DNA from: Thermobifida cellulosilytica TB100
Lineage (GTDB): Bacteria; Actinomycetota; Actinomycetes; Streptosporangiales; Streptosporangiaceae
Assembly (NCBI RefSeq): GCF_001517975.1
Contig: NZ_KQ950181.1
Location: 643,580-693,430, forward strand
Length of the DNA: 49,851 nt
Direction: 5' to 3'
Made by a program: the position numbers and the translations under genes
Part shown: piece by piece, positions 34,607-43,606 of the stretch
How the letters are laid out: each line of letters opens with the position of its first letter
Numbering within the stretch: the first letter of the stretch is position 1
Notes under the pieces: generated by a model
Told to the model about the DNA's origin: nothing
What the model saw: the letters and a program-made list of their open reading frames with translations, nothing else
The model's database searches: none

Positions 34607-35638
34607 ATGACCGCCCCCCAGCCCCACGGTCCGCTCCTGCCCGCCGGGCAGCGCGCCCCGGCCGGGACGCAAGGGGAGCTGAGCCCGACCGCGGCCGCGC
34701 GCATCGCCGAGGGCTGGACCGCCAACACCCGCGCCGCCTACAGCCGCGACTGGGCGGCCTTCCAGGCCTGGTGTGCTGCCCGGGAGCGCAGCGCCCTGCC
34801 CGCCTCCGCGGCGACCCTCGCCACCTACGTCGACGACCTCACCCGCGCCGTCCCGCCGCCCGCCCCCGCCACCGTCGACCGCGCCCTGGGCACCATCCAG
34901 TCCCACCACACCGCCCTGGGCCTGCCCCTGGACACCAAACCGGCCCGCATGGTGCTGCGCGCCTACCGCAGGGAGCGCGCCGAGGCCGGATACGTCCCGC
35001 GGCGCGCCCCCGCCCTGACCGTGGAGCAGCTCCGCGCCATGGTGGAGGCCGCAGGCGACGGCCTGGCAGGGCTGCGCGACCGCACCCTGTGCCTGCTGGG
35101 GTTCGCGATGATGGCCCGCCGCAGCGAACTGGCCTCCCTCGACATCGCTGACGTGCGGCAGGTCGACGAAGGGCTGCTGGCGCGGGTGCGCACCTCCAAG
35201 ACCGACCGCGAATCGGTGGGAGCCGACGTCGCCGTCCCCTACGGGTCGCTGGCCCTCACCTGCCCGGTGCGCACCACCCTGGCCTGGATCGCCGCGCTCG
35301 CCGAACACGGGATCACCTCCGGTCCGCTGCTGCGCGCCGTGGACCGCCACGGGCGGCCCGCCGGAAGCCCTGGCGCCACCGTCCGCGGCAACGGGCGCAT
35401 GAGCGGAGCCGGCATCAACCACATCGTCAAGACCCTCGCCCAGCGGGCCGGCATCGACGCGCCCGTCACCGCCCACTCCCTGCGCGCGGGCGCGGCCACC
35501 GCCGCCGCCGCGGCACGGGTGCCGCGCGCCCACATCGCCCGCCAGGGACGCTGGTCGCCCAACTCCTCGGTGGTCGACACCTACATCCGTCCCGCCGACC
35601 AGTGGAATGACCACCCCATGCGCCACGTTGGACTGTGA
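34607..35638 (+). CDS. Tyrosine site-specific recombinase/integrase
   Basis: A 343-residue integrase with a SAM-like N-terminal DNA-binding domain ('TANTRAAYSRDWAAFQAWCA') and a catalytic domain. Active-site residues: Arg 171 in 'MARRSELASL', Lys 198 in 'RTSKTD', His 290 and Arg 293 in 'AHSLRAG', Trp 316 ('QGRWSPNS') in place of the usual second His, and the nucleophile Tyr 326 ('VDTYIRP'). All roles are filled, so it is probably active. No transposon partner genes, direct repeats or tRNA target are seen nearby. The ATG at 34607 follows AGGAAGGA. Confidence 0.9.
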   Translation: MTAPQPHGPLLPAGQRAPAGTQGELSPTAAARIAEGWTANTRAAYSRDWAAFQAWCAARERSALPASAATLATYVDDLTRAVPPPAPATVDRALGTIQSHHTALGLPLDTKPARMVLRAYRRERAEAGYVPRRAPALTVEQLRAMVEAAGDGLAGLRDRTLCLLGFAMMARRSELASLDIADVRQVDEGLLARVRTSKTDRESVGADVAVPYGSLALTCPVRTTLAWIAALAEHGITSGPLLRAVDRHGRPAGSPGATVRGNGRMSGAGINHIVKTLAQRAGIDAPVTAHSLRAGAATAAAAARVPRAHIARQGRWSPNSSVVDTYIRPADQWNDHPMRHVGL

Positions 35639-35795
35639 GAGAGCGGGGCACGGCCCCCGCGCCGTGCCTCCAGTCCGCCGCGGCCCGGCGGCCTCGGCCC
35701 GGCCGAGCAGACGACGGCCTGTGGGTGTGCGGCCGCACGACAGCCAGGCTCCAACTGGACGGGCCGCAGGGCCGGTCCGGGAAGAAGGCGGACCC

Positions 35796-37520
35796 TTGTC
35801 CAGCGACCACCACGACCTCGCCCACCCGGCCCCGCTCGCCGATCCGGACCTGCCCCGCAAGGTGCTCGACGGGATCGGCATCGGGGTGTACCTGACCAAC
35901 GACCGCGAGCAGATCATCGCGGCCAACCCCCAAGCCGTGCAGATGCTCGGCCGCCCCGAGTCCGAGATGGTGGGACGCAACGCCCACGACCTGCTGCACC
36001 GGGGGGCCGGCGGGGTGCTGCTGCCGCGGTCGCAGTGCCGCCTGATGAAGGCGTTCCTCCAGGGGCACACGACCTACGGCGGCGACAAGTGGTTCCTGCG
36101 CGGCGACGGCAGCCTGCTGCCCGTGGTCTGGCTGACCTCCCCCTACCGGATCGACGCGGACACCACCGGCGCGGCGGTGCTGTTCCACAGCCGCGACCCC
36201 CGCGACGACACGGCCGGGCAGGACTCCCTCGACCGTGTGACCCGGCTGACCGACCTGGCCGACAGCCTCTCCCTGATCGCCGAGGCCACCTCGGCGCTGA
36301 CCTCCACCCTGCAGGTCAGGGAGGCGCTGTGGCGGCTGGTGCGGCTGGTCACGCCCCGCCTGGCCGACTGGGCCGTGGTCGACCTGGTCGACGAGGCCGG
36401 GGACGTGGAGCGGGTGCTGGCAGTGCACCACGAGGGCGACCGGCACGTCCGGGCAGAAGAGTTGCAGGGGCCGATGCCGCCCGTCCTGGAGGCCTCCACG
36501 ATGCCGCTGTCGCGGGTGCTGCGGGGCGCGCCCGCCACCCGGCTGGGCCCCGAGGACTACCGGCGTCCCCCGGACGCGGGCATGGCCGTGGTGCAGCGGG
36601 AGCTGTTGGACCGCACCCGCATGCACTCGGCGGTCGCCGCGCCGCTGCGCGGTCCGCGCGGGTCGGTCCTGGGGGCGCTCACCCTGGGCCGCGCCGACCA
36701 GCCCGGCGACTTCGACGCCACCGAACTGGCGCTGGTGGACGACCTGGCCCGCCAGGCGGGGCTGGCCGTCGACAACGCGCGGCTGTATGAGCGCCAGCAG
36801 CGGGTCACCGAGACGATGCAGCGCTACCTGCTGCCGCCGCTGCCCCGGACGACCTCGCTGGAGATGGCCGTGCGCTACCGTCCCGCGCCGCACGCCTCCC
36901 ACGTGGGCGGCGACTGGTACGACGTCTTCGGCCTGCAGGACGGCACCTCGGCGCTGGTGGTCGGGGACATGGTCGGCCACGACCTGCAGGCTGCCGCGCA
37001 CATGGCGCAGCTCCGCAACATGCTGCGGGCGCTGGCCTGGGACCGCGACGAGCAGCCCAGCGGGATCGTCGAGCGGCTCGACCGGGCGCTGGGCCACATC
37101 AGCGAGGCGTCCACGGCCACCATGGTCTTCGCCCGCCTGGAGGGCCGGGGGCCGGGGCCGCGGCTGCTGCGGTGGACCAACGCGGGACACCCGCCGCCCC
37201 TGCTGGTGTTCGGCGACGGGCGCACCCGCTTCCTGGAGGAAGGGCACGGCCTGCTGCTGGGCACCGACACAGACCTGCCGCGCACCGACGCCGTCACCGA
37301 GCTGCCCGTGGCCAGCACGGTGGTGCTCTACACCGACGGGCTCGTCGAGTCGCCCCGCCACGGCCTGGACGAAGGAATGGCGCGGCTGCGCCGGCACGCC
37401 GCCGCACTGGCCCGCCACGGCGTGGACGACTTCTGTGACCGGCTCATCGAACGGGTGCGTCCCGACGACAACGACGACGACGTCGCCGTGATCGTGCTGC
37501 GCATCCCCGATCCGGGGTGA
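35796..37520 (+). CDS. PAS-GAF-PP2C (SpoIIE-type) phosphatase
   Basis: A 574-residue regulatory phosphatase. A PAS domain (about 25-140, 'GIGVYLTNDREQIIAANPQA', 'MLGRPESEMVGRNAHDLL') is followed by a GAF domain (about 165-340, 'ALWRLVRLVTPRLADWAVVD', 'HSAVAAPLRGPRGSVLGALT'). A SpoIIE/PP2C domain then carries the metal-binding Asp residues in 'VGGDWYDVFGL', 'VVGDMVGHDLQAAAHM', 'YTDGLVESP' and 'DNDDDVAVIVLR'. Such proteins dephosphorylate anti-sigma-factor antagonists in response to signals. The TTG at 35796 is chosen because GAAGG lies upstream and homologous sequence starts there. Confidence 0.9.
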   Translation: MSSDHHDLAHPAPLADPDLPRKVLDGIGIGVYLTNDREQIIAANPQAVQMLGRPESEMVGRNAHDLLHRGAGGVLLPRSQCRLMKAFLQGHTTYGGDKWFLRGDGSLLPVVWLTSPYRIDADTTGAAVLFHSRDPRDDTAGQDSLDRVTRLTDLADSLSLIAEATSALTSTLQVREALWRLVRLVTPRLADWAVVDLVDEAGDVERVLAVHHEGDRHVRAEELQGPMPPVLEASTMPLSRVLRGAPATRLGPEDYRRPPDAGMAVVQRELLDRTRMHSAVAAPLRGPRGSVLGALTLGRADQPGDFDATELALVDDLARQAGLAVDNARLYERQQRVTETMQRYLLPPLPRTTSLEMAVRYRPAPHASHVGGDWYDVFGLQDGTSALVVGDMVGHDLQAAAHMAQLRNMLRALAWDRDEQPSGIVERLDRALGHISEASTATMVFARLEGRGPGPRLLRWTNAGHPPPLLVFGDGRTRFLEEGHGLLLGTDTDLPRTDAVTELPVASTVVLYTDGLVESPRHGLDEGMARLRRHAAALARHGVDDFCDRLIERVRPDDNDDDVAVIVLRIPDPG

Positions 37521-37526
37521 GCGGGG

Positions 37527-38678
37527 TCAGGACGCCAGCGGGTACAGCAGGCCGAAGACGGCTCCCGCGGCGATCAGCCAGGCGCTGTTGAGGCGGGTGC
37601 GCCACAGCAGCAGCAGGGCGGCGCCGAAGACGGCCAGGGTGGGCCGGTCCACGACCGCAGCGCGGGCCACCTGCAGCGCCACCCCCGCCATCAGCGCCAG
37701 CGACACCGCGTTGACCCCGTCCAGCACCGCCGACGCCCAGGCGGTGGCGCGCAGCCGGTCGGTGATGCGGGTGAGCAGGCCGACGAACACGAACGACGGG
37801 ACGAAGATCGCGACCGTGCCCGCCAGCGCCCCGGCGGGGCCGGCCACCAGGTAGCCGACGAAGGCGGCGGTGGTGAACACCGGGCCGGGGGTGAGCTGTC
37901 CGACGGACACGGCGTCCAGGAGCTGCTGTTCGCTGATCCAGCCGAGCCGCTGCACGAAGTCGCCGCGCAAAAACGCCACCAGCACGTACCCGCTGCCGTA
38001 GAGCACCGCGCCGGTCCGGAGCAGGAGGGCGAACAGGTGCGCGAGCTGTGCGGGGTCGGCGGCCGCGGGGAGTGCGGCCAGCAGGGGGGAGGCCAGGCCG
38101 TGGACGCCGCCGCGGCGGGAGGCGAGCAGGTGGGCCAGGGCCGCTGCGGCCGCGCCCGCGGCCAGGACCACCAGCTCGTGGACGCCCAGCAGGTAGGCGG
38201 CCAGCGCCGCGGCCCCCAGCACGCCCAGCCCCGCGTTCTTCACCACGGTGCGCACCAGGCCGGCCAGGGCGTGGACGATGACCGCCGCCACCACCGGCAC
38301 CACCCCGTACAGCAGCCCGGGAACTGCCGGGGTGTCACCGTAGCGCACATAGGCCCAGGCCAGGACGGTCACCATGAGCGCGGCCGGGGCGATGAAGCAC
38401 ACTCCGGCCACGACCAGGCCGCGCCATCCGGCCCGTTCGTGGCCCAGGTGGAGGGCCAGTTCGGTGGAGTTGGGGCCGGGGATCAGGTTGGTGGCGCTCA
38501 TCAGGTCGACGAACCGCTGGTCGCTGGTCCAGCCACGGCGGTGCACCACCTCCTGGCGCATCAGCGCGGTGTGCGCGGCCGGGCCGCCGAAGCCGATCGT
38601 GCCGAGTTTGAGGAAGACCCACGCCACCTCCCGCAGACGGGCCCGGCGGTCGGAGGTGTCGCCGTGCTTGCCGCTCAC
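37527..38678 (-). CDS. chrA: Chromate efflux transporter ChrA
   Basis: A 383-residue CHR-family transporter with two homologous halves. The first half has 'LGTIGFGGPAAHTALMRQEV' and 'NLIPGPNSTELALHLGHERA'. The second has 'YGSGYVLVAFLRGDFV', 'LDAVSVGQLTPGPVFTTAAF' and several helices. The paired FGGP and PGP motifs define the family, which exports chromate. The GTG at 38676-38678 is used. It converges on the phosphatase gene, with only six bases between. No chromate regulator is adjacent. Confidence 0.92.
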   Translation of the reverse strand: MSGKHGDTSDRRARLREVAWVFLKLGTIGFGGPAAHTALMRQEVVHRRGWTSDQRFVDLMSATNLIPGPNSTELALHLGHERAGWRGLVVAGVCFIAPAALMVTVLAWAYVRYGDTPAVPGLLYGVVPVVAAVIVHALAGLVRTVVKNAGLGVLGAAALAAYLLGVHELVVLAAGAAAAALAHLLASRRGGVHGLASPLLAALPAAADPAQLAHLFALLLRTGAVLYGSGYVLVAFLRGDFVQRLGWISEQQLLDAVSVGQLTPGPVFTTAAFVGYLVAGPAGALAGTVAIFVPSFVFVGLLTRITDRLRATAWASAVLDGVNAVSLALMAGVALQVARAAVVDRPTLAVFGAALLLLWRTRLNSAWLIAAGAVFGLLYPLAS

Positions 38679-38837
38679 CGGAACCCCGCCAGCAGGCGCC
38701 CGCCGGTCCCCGAAGGAGGCGTGCGACCAGGCGGCGGGGTGCCCCGCGCGGTGGGAGGGCGCGAACGCGGGTAGAGCCCCGGCAGGCCCGCCGCGGCGCA
38801 GGGGCGGCGGGCCGCGCCGAGGCGATCAGGAGGACCC

Positions 38838-39128
38838 ATGGTCGACACCACCAACGACACCGCGCTGGAATCGGCGCTGCACCGGCTGCCCGCCTGGCGG
38901 CGCGAGGGCCAGGCCATCACCCGCACCGTCACCGTGCCGAGCTTCACCGACGGCATCGACCTGGTGGCGCGGGTCGCCCACGCCGCCGAGAAGGCCAACC
39001 ACCACCCCGACATCGACATCCGCTACACCACCATCACCTTCACGTTGACCAGCCACGACGTGGGCCGCCTGACCGAACGCGACCTGAAGCTGGCCGCACG
39101 CATCGACGTGCTCGTCGAACAGGGCTGA
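38838..39128 (+). CDS. 4a-hydroxytetrahydrobiopterin dehydratase (pterin carbinolamine dehydratase)
   Basis: A 96-residue small enzyme of the PCD/DCoH family. The active-site motif 'EKANHHPDIDIRYTTITFTL' with the His-His-Pro-x-x-x-x-x-Tyr pattern is intact, followed by 'TSHDVGRLTERDLKLAARID'. It regenerates pterin cofactors by dehydrating 4a-carbinolamines. There is no aromatic amino acid hydroxylase next to it, so a repair role is likely. ATG at 38838, preceded by AGGAGG. Confidence 0.93.
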   Translation: MVDTTNDTALESALHRLPAWRREGQAITRTVTVPSFTDGIDLVARVAHAAEKANHHPDIDIRYTTITFTLTSHDVGRLTERDLKLAARIDVLVEQG

Positions 39129-39142
39129 GGCACCGGCGGGGT

Positions 39143-40687
39143 TCAGGCCGCGCTGGCGCGCAGCCGGTTGCGGCGCAGCTTGCCGCTGGCGGTCCTGGGC
39201 AGGTGCGGCACGAACGTCAGCCGCTGCGGCACCCCGACCTCGGCGAAGCGTTCGGCGACCCGGCGCTTGAGCTCCTCGGCGAGTTCCGCCGAAGGATCGG
39301 TGCCGGGGGCCAGCACCACGTTGGCCGCCACCAGCGCGCCCCGCTCGGGGTCGGGCACCCCGTAGACGGCCGCCTCGTCGACCGCCTCGTGCTCCAGCAG
39401 CGCCGACTCCACGTCGTAGGGGCCGATGTGGTAGCCGGAGGTGATGATCACCTCACCGTCGTGGCGGGTCAGGCGGACGGCTCCGGTCTCGTCGGCCGTG
39501 CCGGTGTCGCCGGTCAGGTACCAGCGGCGGTCGGGGCTGAAGTGGCGCGCCGAGGCCAGCGGGTCGTCGGGGTAGCCGTCGAACCACCACGCCGTGCTGG
39601 TGGTGTCCACGGCGATGCGGCCCAGCGTCCCGACCTCGGCGGGGGTGTCGCTGAGCGGGTCCAGCACGGCCAGCCGGAACCCGGGCAGCGCCCGCAGCGG
39701 GCCGCCGTCGCCGTCGGTCACGGCCACGATGCCGCTCTCGGCGGGCCCGTAGTGGTCGCTGATGCCCACGCCGAAGGTGCCCAGCGCCCAGTCGGTGAGG
39801 CCGTTGCGCAGCGTGTCGCCGTTGCTGGCCAGCGAACGCACCATGATCTCGGGCGGCAGGGTCTTGGTGGCGGTGCGCAGCGCCCGGTAGACGGTGGGGG
39901 CGGCGGCCAGCAGGGTCACCCGGAACGTCTCCAGCACGTCCAGGGTCAGCTCCGGGTCGAAGCCGGCGCGCAGGTGCAGGCAGGAGTGCCCGGCCAGCAG
40001 CGGGGAGACCAGCCCGTAGTACAGGCCGTGGGGGTCGCCGGGTTCGCTGAAGCACCAGTAGACGTCGTCGTCGCGCACGCCCAGCCCGTAGTGGTGGTGG
40101 ACGTGGAAGGCGGTCAGGGCGCGCACGGGCACGGTGACCTGGCGCGGCGGCCCGGCCACGCCGGGGGTGTGGCTGATGAGCAGGGGGGCGTCGGGGGGCA
40201 CCGCCACGGGGTCGGCGGGCGGGCCGTCGGCGGGCTCGGAGGGGGTGCGGGCGGGGTCCACGACCGCCCAGGGGGCGTCCGCGGCGAGCCTGGCGGTCTG
40301 CTCGGCGGGGGCGACGACCGCGCGGGCGGCCAACTGGCGCAGCCGCTGGTCGACGGCGGAAGCCGCCAGGACGGGCGGCAGGGGGACCAGGACCGCGCCC
40401 AGCCGCCAGACGGCCACCGCGCTGACGGCCAGGTCGATGCCGAGGGGAAGCAGCGTGGCCACCCGGTCGCCGACGCCCACCCCGCGTGCGGCCAGGACAG
40501 CGGACAGGGCCGCGGCACGCCGGGCGAGGTCACCGAAGGTGAGGGTGGTCGCCGACAGGTCGGGCAGCACCTCGGTGACGGCCGGGCGGGTCGGGTCGTG
40601 CCGATCACACAGCAGGTGGGCCACGCTCACGGCGGGCGCGGTGTAGGCGGCGAGCCACTCGTGGACCTGCTGATCGGGGTCGGCCAT
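39143..40687 (-). CDS. AMP-binding enzyme (acyl-CoA synthetase-like) with a changed phosphate loop
   Basis: A 514-residue ANL-superfamily protein. Core motifs are 'ISDHYGPAESGIVAV' (A5), 'RRWYLTGDTG' (A7), 'VIITSGYHIGPYDVESALLE' (A8) and the C-terminal Lys in 'LPRTASGKLRRNRL' (A10). The A3 phosphate-binding loop, normally T-S/T-G-T-T-G-x-P-K, reads 'ISHTPGVAGPPRQV' and lacks the conserved Thr/Lys, so activity may be altered. Size and A8 resemble medium-chain acyl-CoA synthetases. ATG at 40685-40687. Divergent from the GNAT-type protein. Confidence 0.85.
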   Translation of the reverse strand: MADPDQQVHEWLAAYTAPAVSVAHLLCDRHDPTRPAVTEVLPDLSATTLTFGDLARRAAALSAVLAARGVGVGDRVATLLPLGIDLAVSAVAVWRLGAVLVPLPPVLAASAVDQRLRQLAARAVVAPAEQTARLAADAPWAVVDPARTPSEPADGPPADPVAVPPDAPLLISHTPGVAGPPRQVTVPVRALTAFHVHHHYGLGVRDDDVYWCFSEPGDPHGLYYGLVSPLLAGHSCLHLRAGFDPELTLDVLETFRVTLLAAAPTVYRALRTATKTLPPEIMVRSLASNGDTLRNGLTDWALGTFGVGISDHYGPAESGIVAVTDGDGGPLRALPGFRLAVLDPLSDTPAEVGTLGRIAVDTTSTAWWFDGYPDDPLASARHFSPDRRWYLTGDTGTADETGAVRLTRHDGEVIITSGYHIGPYDVESALLEHEAVDEAAVYGVPDPERGALVAANVVLAPGTDPSAELAEELKRRVAERFAEVGVPQRLTFVPHLPRTASGKLRRNRLRASAA

Positions 40688-40860
40688 TGCTGTCTGTCCC
40701 CTTTCGTGGTTGTCACGGTCGATGAGGTGTGTTTGAGCCCAGCCTATGCGTCGGATGTGACGTGCACCTCACCAGAAAGAAAAACGACGCCCGTCCCTCC
40801 ACCTGGGGTAGTCCCGGATAACATTGTGTGTTTTCTTTCGGATTCTGTCACCATGGCCGC

Positions 40861-41832
40861 ATGGATCTCCCCTCGATTGCCCGTGCCCTGGGGATCGTCC
40901 CCGATGCGGCACCGACGTTGAGCACCCTCGCCGAGTTCCCCACCCCCTCCCCGGCGCCGCTGCCTTCCCCCGAGGCCGCGCACGACCTGCTGGACGCGTG
41001 CGCGTTCCGCGACGACGACCGCGCCGACCTGCTCGCCCTGTGGCCCGACGAGGACTGGCCCGAGGCCGCCCGGTGGCTGCTGGACGCCTCCTACGCCCGG
41101 ATCATGGCGGACGTGGGCCGCCCCGGCTGGGTGGACTGGCCCGACCTGACCTCCGCCGACGACGCGCGCGTGCGCTGCGCCCCCGTCTACGCGTTCCTGG
41201 CGGCCGTCCCCATGCTCCTCGAGCTCCACCGCAGCCGCGGCATCCCCGACGACGTCACCGCGGCCACCGTCGCCGACCTGGGCCGCCACGTCGCCAAGAC
41301 CCGCCGCATGTTCGGCCGGGTCGGCCTGGACCTGCCCATCTGGATCGCCCTGCACTACCGCGGGTCGCTGTACGAGGTGGGACGCCTGCAGTACGAGACG
41401 TCCCGCATCGACGACGACTCCCCCCAGGTCCCCGGGCTGGAGCACGGCACTCCCGTGACGCGCCTGCACATCCCCGCCGCCGGACCGCTGACCCCCGAGG
41501 CGGTGGACGCCTCCCTGGCCCGCGCCGGCGAGGTGCTGCGCGCCGCCACCGGGGAGGAGGTGCAGGTGGCCACCTGCACCTCCTGGCTGCTGGACCCCCA
41601 GTTGCGCGACTACCTGCCGCCGGACTCCAACATCCTCGCCTTCCAGGACCGCTTCACCCTCACCGGCCAGGACGGCCCCGGCGACTCCGACGTGTTCCGG
41701 TTCGTCTTCGAGTGCCCCGAGTTCGCCCCGGACCGGGTCACGCCCACCACCCGCCTGCAGCACGCCGTCCTCGACCTGCTGGAACGCGGCGGCTCCTGGC
41801 GGGTGCCCACCGGCTGGCTGAAACTTCCCTGA
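40861..41832 (+). CDS. Acyltransferase domain protein (NAT_N plus GNAT C-terminal domain)
   Basis: A 323-residue protein resembling the two-domain actinobacterial 'acyltransferase domain-containing' group. Markers are 'MDLPSIARALGIVPDA', 'LWPDEDWPEAARWLLDAS', 'VAKTRRMFGRVGLDLPIWIA', then 'YRGSLYEVGRLQYETSRI', 'VTRLHIPAAGPLTPEAVDAS' and 'CTSWLLDPQLRDYLPPDSNI'. Substrate unknown. The ATG at 40861 is preferred over an upstream GTG on family grounds. A very strong hairpin follows the stop. Confidence 0.8.
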   Translation: MDLPSIARALGIVPDAAPTLSTLAEFPTPSPAPLPSPEAAHDLLDACAFRDDDRADLLALWPDEDWPEAARWLLDASYARIMADVGRPGWVDWPDLTSADDARVRCAPVYAFLAAVPMLLELHRSRGIPDDVTAATVADLGRHVAKTRRMFGRVGLDLPIWIALHYRGSLYEVGRLQYETSRIDDDSPQVPGLEHGTPVTRLHIPAAGPLTPEAVDASLARAGEVLRAATGEEVQVATCTSWLLDPQLRDYLPPDSNILAFQDRFTLTGQDGPGDSDVFRFVFECPEFAPDRVTPTTRLQHAVLDLLERGGSWRVPTGWLKLP

Positions 41833-41860
41833 CCCCGTCCGAAGAAGCAACACCAAAAAC

Positions 41861-41901
41861 CGTGTGGGGCTCCCGGGCACGGGGCCCGGGAGCCCCACAC
41901 G
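41861..41901 (+). terminator. Perfect 17-bp hairpin terminator
   Basis: CGTGTGGGGCTCCCGGG (41861-41877) pairs base for base with CCCGGGAGCCCCACACG (41885-41901) around a 7-base loop. It is 29 bases after the GNAT-type stop and preceded by an A-run, so it could also act on minus-strand transcripts. Confidence 0.85.
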
Positions 41902-42050
41902 CGTGGGTTCGGCCACCGGAGGTGTCCTGCCGGGGCAGGAGCAGGCAGCGCCTGTCCGGGTCACATCCGCATCAGCGGATCGCGCACGTGGTGGCGCGCA
42001 TCGGGACACCACAGGCAGCACCCCACCCCAGTGGGGGCGTCCTCTTCCCG

Positions 42051-42101
42051 GCGGGGCCCCGCACGGGCAGGCGGGGCCCCGCACGGGCAGGCGGGGCCCC
42101 G
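42051..42101. repeat. 20-bp tandem repeat, 2.5 copies
   Basis: The unit GCGGGGCCCCGCACGGGCAG occurs exactly at 42051-42070 and 42071-42090, then a partial copy at 42091-42101. Each unit contains the self-complementary GGGGCCCC. It lies in a non-coding stretch between the GNAT terminator and the decayed pentapeptide gene. Confidence 0.85.
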
Positions 42102-42283
42102 GGCGGCGGGCCCGCGGATACCCACCAGGCCCCAACCCCCGGCCCGCCACCCCGGATGCGGAGCGGTGGTCAGTCCTCGGCCGGAGGGGAGGCCCACTCC
42201 CGCGGGGCAGGGCCACCGCCCCCGCCACGGCCTCCGCCGCGGCCTCCCGCAACCCCACAGACATGTGCCTGCTGCGGGAGGAG

Positions 42284-42840
42284 GACCAGCAAAATCCACC
42301 CAGCCTTCGGTGAACTGTGCATGGCCGAAGTTCACGGTTCCTGCGGTGAAGTGGGTTCTGGAAGGTTGCGGTGCCTGTGGTGAAGTTGCCGCCGTCCAAA
42401 CGCACGCCGGTGAAGGCGAAGTCGCAGCCCTGCCAGGAGACGGGGACGTCCTCGCGCAGGCGGGTGGTGATGGTGCGGATGACGGTGTGGCGCACCTCCC
42501 GCAACGCGGCGAACTCCAGGACGCGTCTGCGGCGCTCGGCCTTCTGGTCCCCGTCGGCGCCGTCGGGCAGCGGGCCGGGTTCGGGCTGGTAGGGCATGCG
42601 CAGGTAGGCGCAGAGCACGTCGACACACATCTGCCGCAACGCCCGGGAGGGGCGTCGTCGGCCAAGGTGGACCAGGGCGACGTCGTGCAGCCGCTGGGCG
42701 CGGCCCAGCGCGCCGCGGCGGGCCGTGTCGCGGCCTGCAGCTCCGGCGCAGGTGGGTGATCTGGTCGGACAGGGTGTGGCGGGCGCGCCGGTTCCACGGC
42801 CGCGGTCGCAGTCGGGCCAGGCGGGCGGTGGCGGGCCTCA
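42284..42840 (-). pseudogene. Pentapeptide-repeat-like protein, decayed
   Basis: Minus-strand frames read 'LSDQITHL', then in another frame 'DTARRGALGRAQRLHDVALV' and 'RQMCVDVLCAYLRMPYQPEP', 'REVRHTVIRTITTRLREDVP', 'VSWQGCDFAFTGVRLDGGNF'. After a shift near 42357 they read 'HFTAGTVNFGHAQFTEGWVD'. The F-T-x-G-x-V-x-F alternation is the pentapeptide-repeat pattern and the preceding segment matches the N-terminal domain of actinobacterial members. The N-terminus is missing and at least two or three frame changes are needed. Function of the intact family: mostly unknown. Confidence 0.72.
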
Positions 42841-43562
42841 CGGGTGGTGGCGGGTGCGTGGACGCGCCCGCCTTCGGCCCAGGCGGCCAGTACGGCCTGG
42901 GCGGCGGGGTGGCGTCGGCGACGCGCCTCCGACAGCACCAGACCGCCCACGGCTCGGCGGATCGCCGCGAACCCGCCGCCGATGGGTCGAAGCCAGTCGG
43001 TCTGCTTCGGTCCGGTTTCCGCCGGTGTACAGCGGAGCCAGGGGCGCTTCACTGTTCGTTCGTGACGTGGGGCCGCCTCGTCCTCTGGGGTGACGAGGCG
43101 CGGCTGCTCGTCGTATTCGACTCCGTCGAGCAGCCGTTTCCGGCCGGGCTGGGACAGGACCAGGCGGCTGGGGACCGTCCGGCGGTGGCGTGCCGCTGGC
43201 TTGCGCACCACGAGGCGCCCGGGGAGTGTGCGAACAGCAGCGCGGCGAGATCCCGGACCGGAGGGCCTGCCGCCGTCACCGGGCGCCCGCGTGCAGCAGC
43301 ACGGTCTCCAAGCGGTCGGCGGTTCGGGGCGCGTACGTGGGCGGGCCACTCGTGGAGCGGTGCACCCCGCCTCCAGCGAGGGCGAGGGCTGCGGGACATG
43401 GGGCTTGTGAGCAGGAGAGGCGGGTCAGGCTGCGGGAGGCCCGGCGGTCTTTCCGAGGGGGACACGGGGGTCCGGTTGCACCGGGACGGGCCGGTCGGCA
43501 CCCCGGCGGCCGCCGGGTGGTGCGCCGACGAGAGGCGCCGCGGCGCCGTCCTGGGATCTGTG
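42841..43562. other. Intergenic region, no gene seen
   Basis: Long open frames on both strands are Arg/Gly/Pro-rich and lack motifs. Some may be the eroded upstream part of the pentapeptide gene. No mobile-element ends are recognised. Confidence 0.35.
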
Positions 43563-43594
43563 CCGTTGTGTGCCGCCGCGGCGGCACACAACGG
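43563..43594. terminator. 32-bp perfect palindrome, terminator of the enoyl-CoA hydratase gene
   Basis: A perfect inverted repeat from 43563 to 43594: arm CCGTTGTGTGCCGCCG at 43563-43578 and its complement at 43579-43594, folding into a long stem (the centre must open as a small loop). It starts 12 bases beyond the minus-strand stop at 43607. Confidence 0.8.
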
Positions 43595-43606
43595 GTGTGT
43601 CCGGGG

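Noticed and set aside
35466-37418. Long minus-strand open frame opposite the PP2C phosphatase
   Set aside because: Shadow of the PAS-GAF-PP2C gene; Gln/His/Gly-rich with no family motif.
40723-40771. TGAGGTG and CACCTCA inverted repeat between the divergent synthetase and GNAT-type genes
   Set aside because: Short arms 35 bases apart; too likely by chance to call an operator.
42044-42101. CRISPR-like repeat
   Set aside because: Units are directly adjacent with no spacers and there are no cas genes; it is a simple tandem repeat.
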